This document shows positions 38,835 through 48,950 of a stretch of 64,000 nucleotides of DNA, piece by piece. The DNA lies in contig NZ_CANMKO010000003.1 in assembly GCF_947498515.1 (NCBI RefSeq), positions 1 through 64,000 of the forward strand, in the 5' to 3' direction. The position numbers and the translations under genes were made by a program. This DNA is from an uncultured Pelagimonas sp. Its GTDB lineage: Bacteria > Pseudomonadota > Alphaproteobacteria > Rhodobacterales > Rhodobacteraceae. Position 1 is the stretch's first letter; every line of letters begins with the position of its first letter. The notes beneath the pieces were generated by a model. That model worked only from the letters and a program-made list of their open reading frames with translations, was not told the DNA's origin and ran no database searches.

Positions 38835-38966
38835 ATGAGCACTCTTCAAGCAGGATATCGTAGTGTCAGCTTGCTGGTCTCCATCAACTGGGACCGGTTG
38901 CTATATGTCTTTACCATCGTCTTTGCGCTGTTCTTGGGCGCATATCTTGGGACCTTGGCGCAATAG
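38835..38966 (+). CDS. Small single-helix membrane protein before bamA
   Basis: 43 codons: MSTLQAGYRSVSLLVSINWD, then one hydrophobic helix (RLLYVFTIVFALFLGAYLG) and a short tail ending LAQ. AAAGGA lies eight bases before the ATG, a strong ribosome site, and codon use resembles the neighbours. It lies in the 311-bp gap between rseP and bamA, on the same strand. I do not know a named family; the position suggests an envelope role. Confidence 0.7.
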   Translation: MSTLQAGYRSVSLLVSINWDRLLYVFTIVFALFLGAYLGTLAQ

Positions 38967-39063
38967 TCCCCCAGCCGTAGGGGATTTTCCACAAAAACAC
39001 CGGCAAATGCCTGCCATGTCCTTTTGACAAGGGCCACCATTCCCGATACTCAGTTTCAGAGGG

Positions 39064-41487
39064 ATGTCGGAGTGGATTGTTAAGATGGCACAGGTCATTT
39101 CGGCGCGTAAAGCGCCGCTGAGTTTTAAGCAGAAAAACCAAGTGTCACGGGCTGCCAAAGTTGTGGCCGTGGCAATCGCGTTAACTGCAGGTGTCGGGGC
39201 TGCCACCCTGCCACGGGCCGCTTACGCCCAAAGTTACGTGTTCAACAGTGTGTCGATTGAAGGCAACGAACGCATCGAAGGATCGACCATCCTGTCCTAT
39301 GCGGGGATTGCGCGCGGCCAGTCAGTGTCTGCAGGGCAGCTAAACGACGCTTATCAGCGTATCTTGGGATCGGGCTTGTTTGAGACCGTGGATATTATTC
39401 CACAGGGGTCCAAGCTTGTTATCAAAGTGGTTGAATACCCGACGGTCAACAAAATCTCGTTTGAAGGTAACAAACGTCTCAAAGATGATGAGTTGGCCGG
39501 TATCGTGCAAACTCAACTGCGCCGCGTCTTTAGCCCGCGCATTGCCGAGGCAGACGCCCAGCGTATTTCCGAAGCCTACAGCCAGCAGGGCCGAATTGCC
39601 GCGCGGGTGTCTCCCAAAGTTATCAAGCGTCGGGACAATCGCGTCGATCTGGTCTTTGAAGTCTTCGAAGGGGGTGTTGCTGAAATCGAGCGTATCGGTT
39701 TCTCTGGTAACTCCAACTACTCTGACCGCCGTTTGCGCCGGGTTATGGCTACCAAACAGGCGGGCATTTTGCGGGCCTTGATCCAAAAAGACACCTATAT
39801 TGAAGACCGGGTTGAGTTTGACAAGCAGCTGTTGCGCGATTTCTATGCCTCGCGCGGCTATGTTGATTTCCGCATCACCGGTGTAAACTCTGAGCTGGCA
39901 CAGGAACGTGACGGCTACTTTGTGACTTTCAATGTCGAGGAGGGGCAACAGTTCCAAGTTGGCGAAGTCACTATTACGTCTGATCTTCCCGAAGTCGACG
40001 TTGAGTTGTTCGAAAAGAAACTCAAACTCCGGTCGGGGAAGGTATATTCTCCGGCGCGTATCGAAAACGAAATCGCCCGCCTTGAAACTCTTGCGGTGCG
40101 CGAAGGTCTGAACTTCTTGCGGGTAGAACCACGTATCACCCGCAATGATCGCGATTTGACTCTGGATGTTGAGCTTCAGCTAACTCGCGGGCCGCGCATC
40201 TTTATCGAGCGTATCGATATCGAAGGAAATACCACCACCCTTGATCGCGTCATTCGCGAACAGTTCTTGCTTGCAGAGGGTGACCCTTTTAACCCGCGTG
40301 CCGTACGCGAGAGCGCAGAGCGTATTCGGGCGCTGGGGTATTTTGAAACCGCAGATGTGCAAGCGCGCGAAGGTTCAACACCTCAACAAGTGATTGTTGA
40401 CGTTGATGTCGAAGAACGCCCAACAGGATCGATCGGTTTTGGTGGGTCCTATTCCACCAATAACGGCATCGGTGTGAACCTGTCCTTTAGGGAGCGTAAC
40501 TTTTTGGGGCGTGGCCAAAACTTTGGCTTTTCCTTTGACACGTCGTCGTCAACCAGAAGCTTTAACCTGAACTTTAGCGAGCCGTCCTTCCTTGGGCGCG
40601 ATTTGGAGTTTGGGTTCATCGCAAATTACGCGGAATCGGATAACGACAACGCGGATTACGACACGGCCAACGGGATCTTCCGTCCTTTCTTGGCGTTCCC
40701 AATCTCTGACAATGGTCGTCTGCAGCTGCGTTACACTTTGGACTATTCCGACCTTGGGGCCCCGCGTGTTGATGAGGGCGAAGAGGAAGAAGTTGGTGCC
40801 GTGATCCTGCAAGAAGCAGATTTTGGTCCGCGCTACGATAGCTCGCTTGGATACACCTACACCTACGACACAATTCGCGCGGGTTTGAGCCCGACAAGCC
40901 GTTTCCGGTTTGAGTTTGGTCAGGATTTTTCCGGGGTCGGCGGGAACTCGGCCTTTGTGAAAACAAATGTGCGAGCCGTGGCTCAGACGAAAATATGGAA
41001 CGAAGAAGTGACTTTGCGCGCGTCGTTCCAAGGTGGTGCTCTGAACTATTCCCAAAGCGAGAGCCGGGCGACCGACCGTTTCCGCACCAACCCAAACATC
41101 ATGCGTGGTTTTGAAAGCAATGGTATTGGACCGCGTGAAATTCGCGATTCCAATGACATTGACGACCCGTTGGGGGGTAACTTCTACGCTGTGGCCCGTT
41201 TCGAAGCGGACTTCTCGCTTGGTCTTCCCGAGGAATACGGTTTGACCGGTGGTTTGTTCTATGATGTCGGATCGGTTTGGGGGGTCAATGATGGCTACGA
41301 CGAACTGGCAGAATCGGCAGGCGGCAAGATTGTTTCAGATGATTTTGATCTGCGTCACGTTGTCGGGGTATCTGTGTTCTGGAACAGCGCTCTTGGCCCG
41401 CTTCGTCTTGATTTCTCCGAAGCCGTGAAGAAGAGCAAATATGACAAACCGCTCAACTTCAATATCTCGGTCTCAAAGCAGTTCTAA
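39064..41487 (+). CDS. bamA: Outer-membrane protein assembly factor BamA
   Basis: 807 residues. A signal peptide (cleaved near AAYAQS, about residue 56) is followed by five POTRA domains (about 58-430; for example VSIEGNERIEGSTI and IEGNTTTLDRVIREQ) and a 16-strand barrel containing the lid segment around NIMRGFESNGIGPREI. It ends in Phe (NISVSKQF), the outer-membrane insertion signal. It is the core of the BAM complex. ATG at 39085 is an alternative start. The chaperone gene downstream overlaps the end. Confidence 0.96.
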   Translation: MSEWIVKMAQVISARKAPLSFKQKNQVSRAAKVVAVAIALTAGVGAATLPRAAYAQSYVFNSVSIEGNERIEGSTILSYAGIARGQSVSAGQLNDAYQRILGSGLFETVDIIPQGSKLVIKVVEYPTVNKISFEGNKRLKDDELAGIVQTQLRRVFSPRIAEADAQRISEAYSQQGRIAARVSPKVIKRRDNRVDLVFEVFEGGVAEIERIGFSGNSNYSDRRLRRVMATKQAGILRALIQKDTYIEDRVEFDKQLLRDFYASRGYVDFRITGVNSELAQERDGYFVTFNVEEGQQFQVGEVTITSDLPEVDVELFEKKLKLRSGKVYSPARIENEIARLETLAVREGLNFLRVEPRITRNDRDLTLDVELQLTRGPRIFIERIDIEGNTTTLDRVIREQFLLAEGDPFNPRAVRESAERIRALGYFETADVQAREGSTPQQVIVDVDVEERPTGSIGFGGSYSTNNGIGVNLSFRERNFLGRGQNFGFSFDTSSSTRSFNLNFSEPSFLGRDLEFGFIANYAESDNDNADYDTANGIFRPFLAFPISDNGRLQLRYTLDYSDLGAPRVDEGEEEEVGAVILQEADFGPRYDSSLGYTYTYDTIRAGLSPTSRFRFEFGQDFSGVGGNSAFVKTNVRAVAQTKIWNEEVTLRASFQGGALNYSQSESRATDRFRTNPNIMRGFESNGIGPREIRDSNDIDDPLGGNFYAVARFEADFSLGLPEEYGLTGGLFYDVGSVWGVNDGYDELAESAGGKIVSDDFDLRHVVGVSVFWNSALGPLRLDFSEAVKKSKYDKPLNFNISVSKQF

Positions 41488-42055
41488 TCGCGTGCGGCGC
41501 GCTTTAACTTTCGCGACTCTTTTTTTGGCCCTGTCAGTTTGGACTGCTGGGGCCAAAGCCCAGTCTGTTGGGGGCTTCGACACCGGTACGGTTCAAAGCC
41601 CGGTTTTGGTAATTGAGTTCGATCGTGCTTTTAGTCAAAGCGCCTTTGGTCAAAAACTAACCGTTGAATTAGAGACCGCGGGGGCAGAAATAGCCGCCGA
41701 AAACCGCCAAATCGAAACAGAGTTGCGCGACGAAGAGATGCTTTTGACAGATCAGCGCAAAGCGATGGAGCCTGCAGCTTTTCGCGAGCTTGCTGATGCG
41801 TTTGATCAGAAGGTTCAAAAGCTGCGCCGCGAACAAGACACGAAAGCGCGCGAGTTGAGCGAGCGCCGAGATGGGGCGCGGCGCGACTTCTTGACCTCGG
41901 CGGGACCAATTCTGAACCGCATCATGCAAAATACAAATGCCGTTGTCGTCATGGAAAAACGCAATGTTTTTGCATCGATATCCGCAATTGATGTCACCGA
42001 TTTGGTGATTTCCGAGATCAACGCACTTTTCCCACAAGAGCCATCCGACCCCTGA
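41441..42055 (+). CDS. OmpH/Skp-family periplasmic chaperone
   Basis: 204 residues. A basic n-region (NRVRR) and hydrophobic stretch ending AGAKAQS form a signal peptide. A long helical, charged region follows, as in Skp (QKVQKLRREQDTKARELSER), ending in the conserved NAVVVMEKRNVFASISAIDVT. It escorts unfolded outer-membrane proteins to BamA. The chosen start overlaps bamA by 47 bases; a GTG at 41492, just after the bamA stop, is a plausible alternative. Confidence 0.87.
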   Translation: MTNRSTSISRSQSSSNRVRRALTFATLFLALSVWTAGAKAQSVGGFDTGTVQSPVLVIEFDRAFSQSAFGQKLTVELETAGAEIAAENRQIETELRDEEMLLTDQRKAMEPAAFRELADAFDQKVQKLRREQDTKARELSERRDGARRDFLTSAGPILNRIMQNTNAVVVMEKRNVFASISAIDVTDLVISEINALFPQEPSDP

Positions 42056-42121
42056 CGCTGACTTGCCCCGACGCCCGGCGATTGGTAGGGAGAGGGCAAC
42101 AGAAAAACAAAGGCAAGCTTC

Positions 42122-42583
42122 ATGACTGACACGCTGCTGAGCGCTGATATTCAACTGATCCAACGTATTCTTCCGCACCGCTACCCGTTTTTGTTGGTGG
42201 ACCGCGTCGAAGACATTGACGGTTACACGTCGGGTATCGGCATCAAAAACGTCACCATGAATGAACCGCATTTTCAGGGCCATTTCCCCGGCCTTCCGAT
42301 CATGCCAGGCGTGACAATTGTCGAAGCTATGGCCCAGACCGCCGCTGTTATGGTGGGTGTGGCAATGGATATGGCCGACAAGGAGATGAAGGTTTACTTT
42401 ATGTCGATCGACAAATGTAAGTTCCGGCGCAAGGTTGTTCCGGGTGATCAGCTGCGTCTGAACCTGAAAACCGTCCGCGGCAAACCCGGTGCCAAAGTTT
42501 GGAAATTCGCCGGTATCGCCGAAGTTGACGGTGAAATGGCGGCGGAATGCGAGTTCACGGCGATGATGGACCTTCCTGCATGA
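42122..42583 (+). CDS. fabZ: 3-hydroxyacyl-ACP dehydratase
   Basis: 153 residues. [13 protein letters not shown] and the catalytic hot-dog helix segment [20 protein letters not shown] (His and Glu) are intact. It dehydrates 3-hydroxyacyl-ACP in fatty acid synthesis and competes with lipid A synthesis for the same substrate. The stop overlaps the lpxA start (ATGA). Confidence 0.97.
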   Translation: MTDTLLSADIQLIQRILPHRYPFLLVDRVEDIDGYTSGIGIKNVTMNEPHFQGHFPGLPIMPGVTIVEAMAQTAAVMVGVAMDMADKEMKVYFMSIDKCKFRRKVVPGDQLRLNLKTVRGKPGAKVWKFAGIAEVDGEMAAECEFTAMMDLPA

Positions 42584-43365
42584 ATGCGAAAATTCACCCA
42601 TCGGCTGTGGTCGAAGACGGTGCGCAGATTGGCGACGGCTGTATCATCGGGCCATTTTGCCATGTTGGCCCCAAGGTTGTGCTTGGCCCTCGGGTTGAAC
42701 TCAAATCGCATGTGGTGGTGACTGGTCTAACCGAGATTGGTGAAGAAACCATCATTTTCCCATTCGCAGTGATCGGTGAAATCCCTCAGGATTTGAAGTT
42801 TGATGGCGAAGACACCCGGCTAGAGATTGGCAAGCGCAATCGCATTCGTGAACATGTGACAATGAACACCGGCACGGCGGGGGGCGGCGGTCTCACCAAG
42901 GTTGGGGATGACGGTCTTTTCATGGCGTCGAGCCATGTCGCCCATGACGTTCATGTCGGCAATAACGTGATCCTTGCCAATAACGTCGCGCTGGCCGGGC
43001 ACTGTGTACTTGAGGATCAGGTCATTGTTGGTGGCCTCTCTGGCGTTCATCAATTTGTGCGTATTGGCCGTGGTGCGATTATCGGCGCGGTGACCATGGT
43101 CACAAATGACGTTATTCCTCATGGTCTCGTTCAAGGGCCACGCGGGCAGCTTGATGGTTTGAACCTTGTTGGTTTGAAACGTCGCGGCGTTGCGCGTAGT
43201 GACATCACCGCCTTGCGGGCGGCATTTCAGATGTTGGCGCAGGGCGAGGGGGCCTTTCAGGACCGTGCACGCCGATTGGGCGAAGAAACCGACAGCGATT
43301 ATGTCTCGGAAATCGTGGCCTTTATCCTTGGCGACAGCGACCGATCCTTTTTAACTCCGGGTTAA
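42580..43365 (+). CDS. lpxA: UDP-N-acetylglucosamine O-acyltransferase
   Basis: 261 residues built of left-handed beta-helix hexapeptides ([15 protein letters not shown]). The catalytic His lies in [15 protein letters not shown] and the acyl-ruler region follows ([14 protein letters not shown]). It performs the first step of lipid A synthesis. The start is fixed by the four-base overlap with fabZ. Confidence 0.97.
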   Translation: MNAKIHPSAVVEDGAQIGDGCIIGPFCHVGPKVVLGPRVELKSHVVVTGLTEIGEETIIFPFAVIGEIPQDLKFDGEDTRLEIGKRNRIREHVTMNTGTAGGGGLTKVGDDGLFMASSHVAHDVHVGNNVILANNVALAGHCVLEDQVIVGGLSGVHQFVRIGRGAIIGAVTMVTNDVIPHGLVQGPRGQLDGLNLVGLKRRGVARSDITALRAAFQMLAQGEGAFQDRARRLGEETDSDYVSEIVAFILGDSDRSFLTPG

Positions 43366-43371
43366 ACACGT

Positions 43372-44160
43372 ATGTTGGCATTGATCGCAGGACGGGGCGC
43401 ATTGCCAACGGTGGTGGCTGAAACACTGCCGACCCGCCCGATTGTCTGTGCTCTCGAACATGTTGCTCCAACTGATTTGGCACCGGATCATGTCTTTCGG
43501 CTCGAAAAGGTTGGTGGCCTGCTGCGCTGGCTCAAGGCGCAGGGGGTGACGCAAATCTGTATGTGTGGCGCGATCCGCCGACCGGAGTTTGAGTGGCGGC
43601 AGTTGGATATGGCCACTCTGCTGATGGTGCCGCGCATTTTTCGGGCCTTGCGGCGTGGCGATGACGGCGCATTGCGCATTGTTATTGCGATGTTTGAGGA
43701 TGCTGGTTTTGAGGTGCTCGCCGCCCATGAGGCCGTGCCGAGCCTTTTGCCAGATGCCGGTGTTCCGACCTTTTCTCAGCCATCGCCCGAGGCCGATCGC
43801 TTGGCCCGTATTGGTGATGATGTCAGCGCAGATCAGGCCCGAGACGATCTCGGTCAAGCCTGTATCGTCGCACGAAGCGGCATTCCCGCCCGCGAAGGTG
43901 AGGACGGCACCGATGCCATGCTGCGGGCCGCCGGGCAAGAGGTCAAGGGCGGCATTCTTTATAAGGCACCAAAACCCGGCCAGGAACGCCGTGCCGACCT
44001 TCCCACAATTGGCCCGGATACGGCGCGCAATGCCGCCGAAGCGGGATTGGCTGGTATTGTGATCGAAGCGGACGGCGTGATGGTGTTGAATTTCGAAGAG
44101 ACCCTGCGCCGGCTTGATGCCGAAGGCTTGTTTCTTTGGATCAGAGAAAGGCCGGAATAG
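43372..44160 (+). CDS. lpxI: UDP-2,3-diacylglucosamine diphosphatase LpxI
   Basis: 262 residues. LALIAGRGALPTVVAE at the N-terminus, GGLLRWLKAQGVTQICMCGAI-like segment and the C-terminal DLPTIGPDTARNAAEAGLAG identify LpxI (formerly DUF1009), the alphaproteobacterial replacement for LpxH. It makes lipid X from UDP-diacylglucosamine. It lies between lpxA and lpxB, its usual place, with no gap to lpxB. Confidence 0.94.
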   Translation: MLALIAGRGALPTVVAETLPTRPIVCALEHVAPTDLAPDHVFRLEKVGGLLRWLKAQGVTQICMCGAIRRPEFEWRQLDMATLLMVPRIFRALRRGDDGALRIVIAMFEDAGFEVLAAHEAVPSLLPDAGVPTFSQPSPEADRLARIGDDVSADQARDDLGQACIVARSGIPAREGEDGTDAMLRAAGQEVKGGILYKAPKPGQERRADLPTIGPDTARNAAEAGLAGIVIEADGVMVLNFEETLRRLDAEGLFLWIRERPE

Positions 44161-45318
44161 ATGCGGGTGTTCATCACAGCGGGCGAGGCCTCGGGCGACA
44201 AGCTTGGCGCAGCGCTGATGCAAGGCCTGCGACAGCTGGTGCCTGACGTCGAGTTCCGCGGCATTGGTGGGACGTTGATGGAGAAAGAGGGCTTGGACAG
44301 CCTCTTTCCCATGGATGAGATCAGCGTCATGGGGGTGTCGGAAATTCTCAAGGAATATCGTCATCTCAAGGCGCGTATCCGCGAAACGGCAGATGCAGTG
44401 ATTGCCGATAAGCCCGATGTTTTGATCACCATTGATTTGCCCGAGTTTTCCTTGCGGGTGAACAAGTTGGTCAAAGAGGTGAGCGATGTTCGCGTGGTGC
44501 ATTATGTTGCCCCGACGGTGTGGGCGTGGCGTCCTAAGCGCGCGGGCAAAATGGCGCATCATGTGGATCAGGTTTTGGCGCTGCTGCCCTTTGAGCCGCC
44601 ATACATGCAGGCCGCTGGAATGGATTGTGATTTTGTCGGTCACCCGGTGGTGACGGACCAGATTGCCACCCAAGCCGAGGCCGATGCGTTTCGCGTTAAA
44701 CACGCAATAAAGGGGCCGATGGCCTTGGTCTTACCTGGGTCGCGAAGGTCAGAAATCGGGCGTTTGATGCCTATTTTCGCGCAAGCGGCGGCGTTGCTGC
44801 ACGAAAAACGGCCCGACCTGCGATTGGTCCTTCCGGCGGCGGGCAACGTGGTTGACGCGGTCCAAGAAGCGGTGAGCGATTGGCCGGGTGCACCCTTGGT
44901 CATCGATCCGCGACAGGACGATGGATCAGACAAGCGGGCGGCATTTCGCGCCGCCGATGTGGCTTTGGCGGCGTCGGGAACAGTGTCTCTTGAGCTTGCT
45001 GCGGCGGGCACTCCGATGGTGATCGCCTATGACATGAGCTGGCTCAGCCGTCAGATCATCGGGCGAATGATGCTGGTCGACACGGTGACTTTGGTCAATC
45101 TGGTGTCTGAGACTCGCGCCGTACCGGAGTTTATCGGCAAGGATTGTTTGCCGGGGCCTATCGCCGATGCGGTGTTGCACGAGCTTGACGCACCGGGAAC
45201 CCAACAAGAGGCGATGCGCCTAACCATGGAGCGGCTCGGCCTTGGGGGCGAACATCCGGGACTTCGTGCCGCACGGGCGGTTTTGAATGGGCTGGGGCAG
45301 GGCGCAACGCGTCATTGA
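44161..45318 (+). CDS. lpxB: Lipid A disaccharide synthase
   Basis: 385 residues of a GT-B glycosyltransferase. AGEASGDKLGAALM, VAPTVWAWRPKRAGKM, LPGSRRSEIGRL and ASGTVSLELAAAGTPMVIAY are conserved. It condenses lipid X with UDP-diacylglucosamine at the inner membrane. It ends the envelope block and is followed by a strong terminator. Confidence 0.96.
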   Translation: MRVFITAGEASGDKLGAALMQGLRQLVPDVEFRGIGGTLMEKEGLDSLFPMDEISVMGVSEILKEYRHLKARIRETADAVIADKPDVLITIDLPEFSLRVNKLVKEVSDVRVVHYVAPTVWAWRPKRAGKMAHHVDQVLALLPFEPPYMQAAGMDCDFVGHPVVTDQIATQAEADAFRVKHAIKGPMALVLPGSRRSEIGRLMPIFAQAAALLHEKRPDLRLVLPAAGNVVDAVQEAVSDWPGAPLVIDPRQDDGSDKRAAFRAADVALAASGTVSLELAAAGTPMVIAYDMSWLSRQIIGRMMLVDTVTLVNLVSETRAVPEFIGKDCLPGPIADAVLHELDAPGTQQEAMRLTMERLGLGGEHPGLRAARAVLNGLGQGATRH

Positions 45319-45343
45319 CCCCAAAATCAGACACGACAATAAA

Positions 45344-45371
45344 AAAAGGCCGCCTAAAGAGGCGGCCTTTT
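45344..45371. terminator. Bidirectional terminator between lpxB and tkt
   Basis: An 11-bp perfect stem AAAAGGCCGCC / GGCGGCCTTTT with a six-base loop has A residues on its left and T residues on its right, so it serves both convergent genes. Confidence 0.9.
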
Positions 45372-45391
45372 CTTTAACGTCTCTCTTCTGC

Positions 45392-47410
45392 TTACAGCAA
45401 GGATTTAACCTGCTCAGCAACGTTTTCGGCTGTGATGCCGAATTTTTCATAAAGAGTGCCTGCCGGGGCGGAGGCACCAAAGCCGTCCATACCCACAAAG
45501 GCCGACTTCTTGGCATTGCCACGCTCACCACAAAGCCAGCGATCCCAACCCATACGGTTTGCGGCTTCGACGGCAACACGCACCGGACCGGCAGGGGGCA
45601 GAACACGACGACGATAGCTTTCGTCCTGCTGTTCAAACAGCTCCCAGCACGGCATGGACACCACGCGGGTGCCAATACCTTCGGCCTGAAGCAGATCACG
45701 CGCAGCAAGGGCGATTTCAACTTCGGAACCGGTCGCCATGATGATCGCCTGACGCTTGCCCTCGGCCTCGGCCAGAACATAGGCTCCTTTTTCGACAAGG
45801 TTGGCGTTCTTGTGCTCTTTGCGAACCGTCGGCAAGCCCTGACGGGTCAAGGATAGAACCGACGGCGTGCCGGTCTGACGCATGGCAACTTCCCAGGCTT
45901 CGGCGGTTTCAACCGTATCACATGGGCGGAAGACCAAAGTGTTTGGCGTGGCGCGCGAAATCGCCAGATGTTCCACCGGCTGGTGGGTTGGGCCATCTTC
46001 GCCAAGGCCGATGCTGTCATGGGTCATGACAAACACGGTTGGAACCTTCATCAGGGCCGCCAAACGCATCGCAGGGCGGGCGTAATCGGTAAAGGCCATG
46101 AAGGTGCCGGAATAGGGGCGAATGCCGCCATGCAGCGCCATGCCGTTCATTGCCGACGACATGCCATGTTCCCGAATACCCCAATAGACATAACGACCTT
46201 TGCGGTTGTCGGTGTCAAAGGTGCCAAGATCTGCGGTCAGGGTGTTGTTGGACCCGGTCAGGTCAGCAGAGCCGCCACAGGTTTCGGGCATGATTGGGTT
46301 GATCACGCTCAGCGCCATTTCAGACGATTTACGAGTGGCCACTTTGGGCTGCTCTTCGCTGATCTGTTTCTTCAGCGCTTTGACAACGGCCGAAAGTTTC
46401 TTGGGCGCGCCACCGGTCATCACACGTTCGAATTCGGTTTGACGGGCGGTGGACACTTCGGCCAGACGCGCTTCCCATGCTTCGCGTTCGGATGCACCAC
46501 GAGTGCCAACCTCTTCCCACCAGGATTTGATCTCGGCAGGAATGTCGAACACGCCGGCGTCCCAGCCCCAATTGGCTTTGGCCGCAACGTTCTGCTCTTC
46601 GTTGGTCAATGCGCCGTGACCTTTGGACGTGTCTTGCGCGGCGTGGCCCAAAGCGATGTGGGTTTTGCAAGCGATCATCGATGGTTTGCCGGCCTTTTTG
46701 GCGGCGATGATGGCGGCGTCGATGGCAATAGGATCATGGCCGTCGATTTCCTGAACATGCCAGCCAGACGCCTTAAAGCGCTGAACCTGATCTGTACGAT
46801 CAGAGAGAGACACTTTGCCGTCGATGGTGATGTCGTTGTTGTCCCAGAAGACAATCAGGTTGCCAAGCTCATAGCGACCCGCAAGGGCGATGGCTTCTTG
46901 GCTCACACCTTCCATGAGGCAACCGTCACCGGCGATGACATAGGTGTGGTGATCAACGATTTTCTTGGAGAAACGACCGCGCAGCATTTCTTCGGCCATG
47001 GCAAAGCCAACCGAGTTTGCAATACCCTGACCCAAGGGGCCGGTGGTGGTTTCAACAGCCTTGAGAAGGAAGTTTTCCGGGTGACCGGCGGTTTTCGCGC
47101 CCCACTGACGGAAATTCTTGATCTCGTCTAAGGTAACCTCGGGGTCGCCACAGAGATAAAGCAGCGAATAGATCAGCATCGAGCCGTGGCCTGCCGACAG
47201 GATAAACCGGTCACGGTCATGCCATTCGGGGTTTTTCGCGTCAAACTTGAGGTGCTTTGAAAACAGCACGGTTGCCACGTCGGCCATGCCAATCGGCATA
47301 CCTGTGTGACCGGAGTTTGCAGCAGCAACCCCATCCAGTGCGAGGGCACGGATAGCAGTTGCACGCATCCAATGTTCGGGATTGCTTGTACGGAGCTCTT
47401 GGATATCCAC
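45392..47410 (-). CDS. tkt: Transketolase
   Basis: 672 residues from the chosen GTG. The thiamine diphosphate site is in [18 protein letters not shown]; the family segment [32 protein letters not shown] and [20 protein letters not shown] are all present. It transfers two-carbon units in the pentose phosphate and Calvin routes. The GTG at 47410 has AAAGGA about nine bases upstream and gives the normal N-terminus ([14 protein letters not shown]). An ATG at 47488 would add 26 residues with no recognisable family resemblance. Confidence 0.94.
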   Translation of the reverse strand: MDIQELRTSNPEHWMRATAIRALALDGVAAANSGHTGMPIGMADVATVLFSKHLKFDAKNPEWHDRDRFILSAGHGSMLIYSLLYLCGDPEVTLDEIKNFRQWGAKTAGHPENFLLKAVETTTGPLGQGIANSVGFAMAEEMLRGRFSKKIVDHHTYVIAGDGCLMEGVSQEAIALAGRYELGNLIVFWDNNDITIDGKVSLSDRTDQVQRFKASGWHVQEIDGHDPIAIDAAIIAAKKAGKPSMIACKTHIALGHAAQDTSKGHGALTNEEQNVAAKANWGWDAGVFDIPAEIKSWWEEVGTRGASEREAWEARLAEVSTARQTEFERVMTGGAPKKLSAVVKALKKQISEEQPKVATRKSSEMALSVINPIMPETCGGSADLTGSNNTLTADLGTFDTDNRKGRYVYWGIREHGMSSAMNGMALHGGIRPYSGTFMAFTDYARPAMRLAALMKVPTVFVMTHDSIGLGEDGPTHQPVEHLAISRATPNTLVFRPCDTVETAEAWEVAMRQTGTPSVLSLTRQGLPTVRKEHKNANLVEKGAYVLAEAEGKRQAIIMATGSEVEIALAARDLLQAEGIGTRVVSMPCWELFEQQDESYRRRVLPPAGPVRVAVEAANRMGWDRWLCGERGNAKKSAFVGMDGFGASAPAGTLYEKFGITAENVAEQVKSLL

Positions 47411-47647
47411 CGGGTTCGATCCTTTGGCCAGATAGGGGATTGCGCGCTCAATAACAGCGTTGGGGCAAAGTGCAAGCATGCCTGTCATGTGGTGATGTGG
47501 ACAAACAGGCCTATTTCCGCCTAAGACATTGGAATTAATAGGGGGCGCTTTTTCCGTAAGCGCTTGTTAAACTTTTTGCCAAGCGAGCCAAAGCGCGATT
47601 CGTTTGTGATAGCGCTAAAAAGGGCTCAAAGCAGGCTAGGGGGTAGG

Positions 47648-48469
47648 ATGACCCAAATCGATGAATTGCACGGCCGGATTACGCGGGCGTTAGAGCGGAT
47701 TTCGCAACAGGTTGAGGGCTATACGGCCCCCGTGGCCGAAGCGGACCCGGAGGCGGCCAACAAGCTTGTTGAGCTTGAGGCGGCCTTGGTTGCTGCCCAA
47801 GAGGATGCGAAGGCGGCTCAGATTGAGGCCAATGTCTCTCGCGAAGCGGCGGCGGTTGAGGCTGAAAAGCTAAGGGTCGCACAAGATGAATCGGCGGTTT
47901 TGACGGAACAATTGGCCGCAGCAAAAGAAGCGGCCGAAGTGGTGCAAGCGGCAGTGGTTAAAACGGAGGCAGAAGACGCCACCGGGGACCCCGTCGAACC
48001 CCCCGTCGAAGAACCGGTTGCCGCGCCCGTAGTGGCCGCCGTTGATAGCGCTGAACTTGAAGCCCTACGCGAAGAGCTGGAAGACGAGAAGATCGCCAAT
48101 GCTCAGCTTCAGGAGCGGCTTAACGTTTTGACTGCCCGCCAGTCCGAAGCGAGTTCCGAACCAAGTGGCGATGGCGGCAATGATGCGGCGCTTGAACAGC
48201 AATTGCTAGCTCAACGCGAGAGCATGGCGCAGTTGGACGGTGAGCTACAGCGTTTGCGCAGCTCAAACGCAGCGCTTGAGGAAACCGTTTCCGCGTTGCG
48301 CGAGGCCAATGCCCAAGGGGTTGGTGAACCGCATTTGATCAACAAGGCGATGCTGGCCGAGCTGGAAAGCCTGCGGGCGACGCAGGCCGCCGAAGCCGCC
48401 GAAACCAATGCCGTTCTGGCGGCGATGGAGCCGCTTTTGGCCGAAGCCGCCGGTGAGGAGAACGCGTAA
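47648..48469 (+). CDS. ZauP-like coiled-coil protein upstream of zapA
   Basis: 273 residues, nearly all predicted coiled coil (for example LEDEKIANAQLQERLNVLTA and LQRLRSSNAALEETVSALRE), interrupted by a Pro/Val-rich linker around residues 117-132. No membrane segment. It overlaps zapA by one base (TAATG), so both are co-translated. Position and architecture match ZauP of Caulobacter, the coiled-coil partner of ZapA that helps focus the FtsZ ring. This assignment rests on synteny and fold type, not on a motif. The ATG at 47648 has a purine-rich GGGGGTAGG upstream. Confidence 0.7.
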   Translation: MTQIDELHGRITRALERISQQVEGYTAPVAEADPEAANKLVELEAALVAAQEDAKAAQIEANVSREAAAVEAEKLRVAQDESAVLTEQLAAAKEAAEVVQAAVVKTEAEDATGDPVEPPVEEPVAAPVVAAVDSAELEALREELEDEKIANAQLQERLNVLTARQSEASSEPSGDGGNDAALEQQLLAQRESMAQLDGELQRLRSSNAALEETVSALREANAQGVGEPHLINKAMLAELESLRATQAAEAAETNAVLAAMEPLLAEAAGEENA

Positions 48470-48867
48470 TGTCTCAGATCGAAGTTGAAATCATCATCGG
48501 TGGCCGGTCGTTTGAAGTTGCTTGCCAAGAAGGCGAACAACAGTATTTGCAATCCGCTGCCAAATTGCTTGATGCAGAGGCCGCTGTTTTGGTAGGTCAG
48601 ATTGGTCGGATGCCAGAGCCACGCATGTTGTTGATGTCGGGCCTGATGTTGGCGGATAAAACCGCCGGGCTTGAGGAAAAACTGCGCGAAGCCGAGGACA
48701 AGATGGCGGCCATTCAGTCCGAATTGGATGAACTCAAAAGCGCGCCCCCACCGATGCCCGAAAAAGTCGAGGTTCCGGTGATCCCGTCGAACGTTTCCGA
48801 TGGATTGGCAGAACTCGCCGCGCAAGCCGAGGCCGTGGCCAGTTCGGTGGAAGAAAAGCTGGCCTAA
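48469..48867 (+). CDS. zapA: Cell division protein ZapA
   Basis: 132 residues. The N-terminal beta-hairpin/helix head (VEIIIGGRSFEVACQEGEQQ) and RMLLMSGLMLADKTAGLEEK coiled coil are typical of ZapA, which bundles FtsZ filaments at mid-cell. A Pro-rich linker and a short helical tail follow. It is encoded directly after the ZauP-like gene and before a strong bidirectional terminator. Confidence 0.9.
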   Translation: MSQIEVEIIIGGRSFEVACQEGEQQYLQSAAKLLDAEAAVLVGQIGRMPEPRMLLMSGLMLADKTAGLEEKLREAEDKMAAIQSELDELKSAPPPMPEKVEVPVIPSNVSDGLAELAAQAEAVASSVEEKLA

Positions 48868-48900
48868 CTGCCAGGCTTGTTGGTCTGATCTCTAAAACAA

Positions 48901-48928
48901 AAAAGCGCCCCAAATGCGGGGCGCTTTT
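48901..48928. terminator. Bidirectional terminator between zapA and grxD
   Basis: A perfect 11-bp stem AAAAGCGCCCC / GGGGCGCTTTT with a six-base loop, flanked by A and T tracts, lies between the two convergent genes. Confidence 0.92.
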
Positions 48929-48950
48929 CTTTTTGGTCTGTCACTAACCC

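Noticed and set aside
47411-47488. 26-residue N-terminal extension of transketolase
   Set aside because: The extra residues do not resemble the family, and the GTG at 47410 has a good ribosome site.
48868-48950. 6S RNA downstream of zapA
   Set aside because: The gap is only 83 bases and consists mostly of a terminator; no room or structure for 6S RNA.
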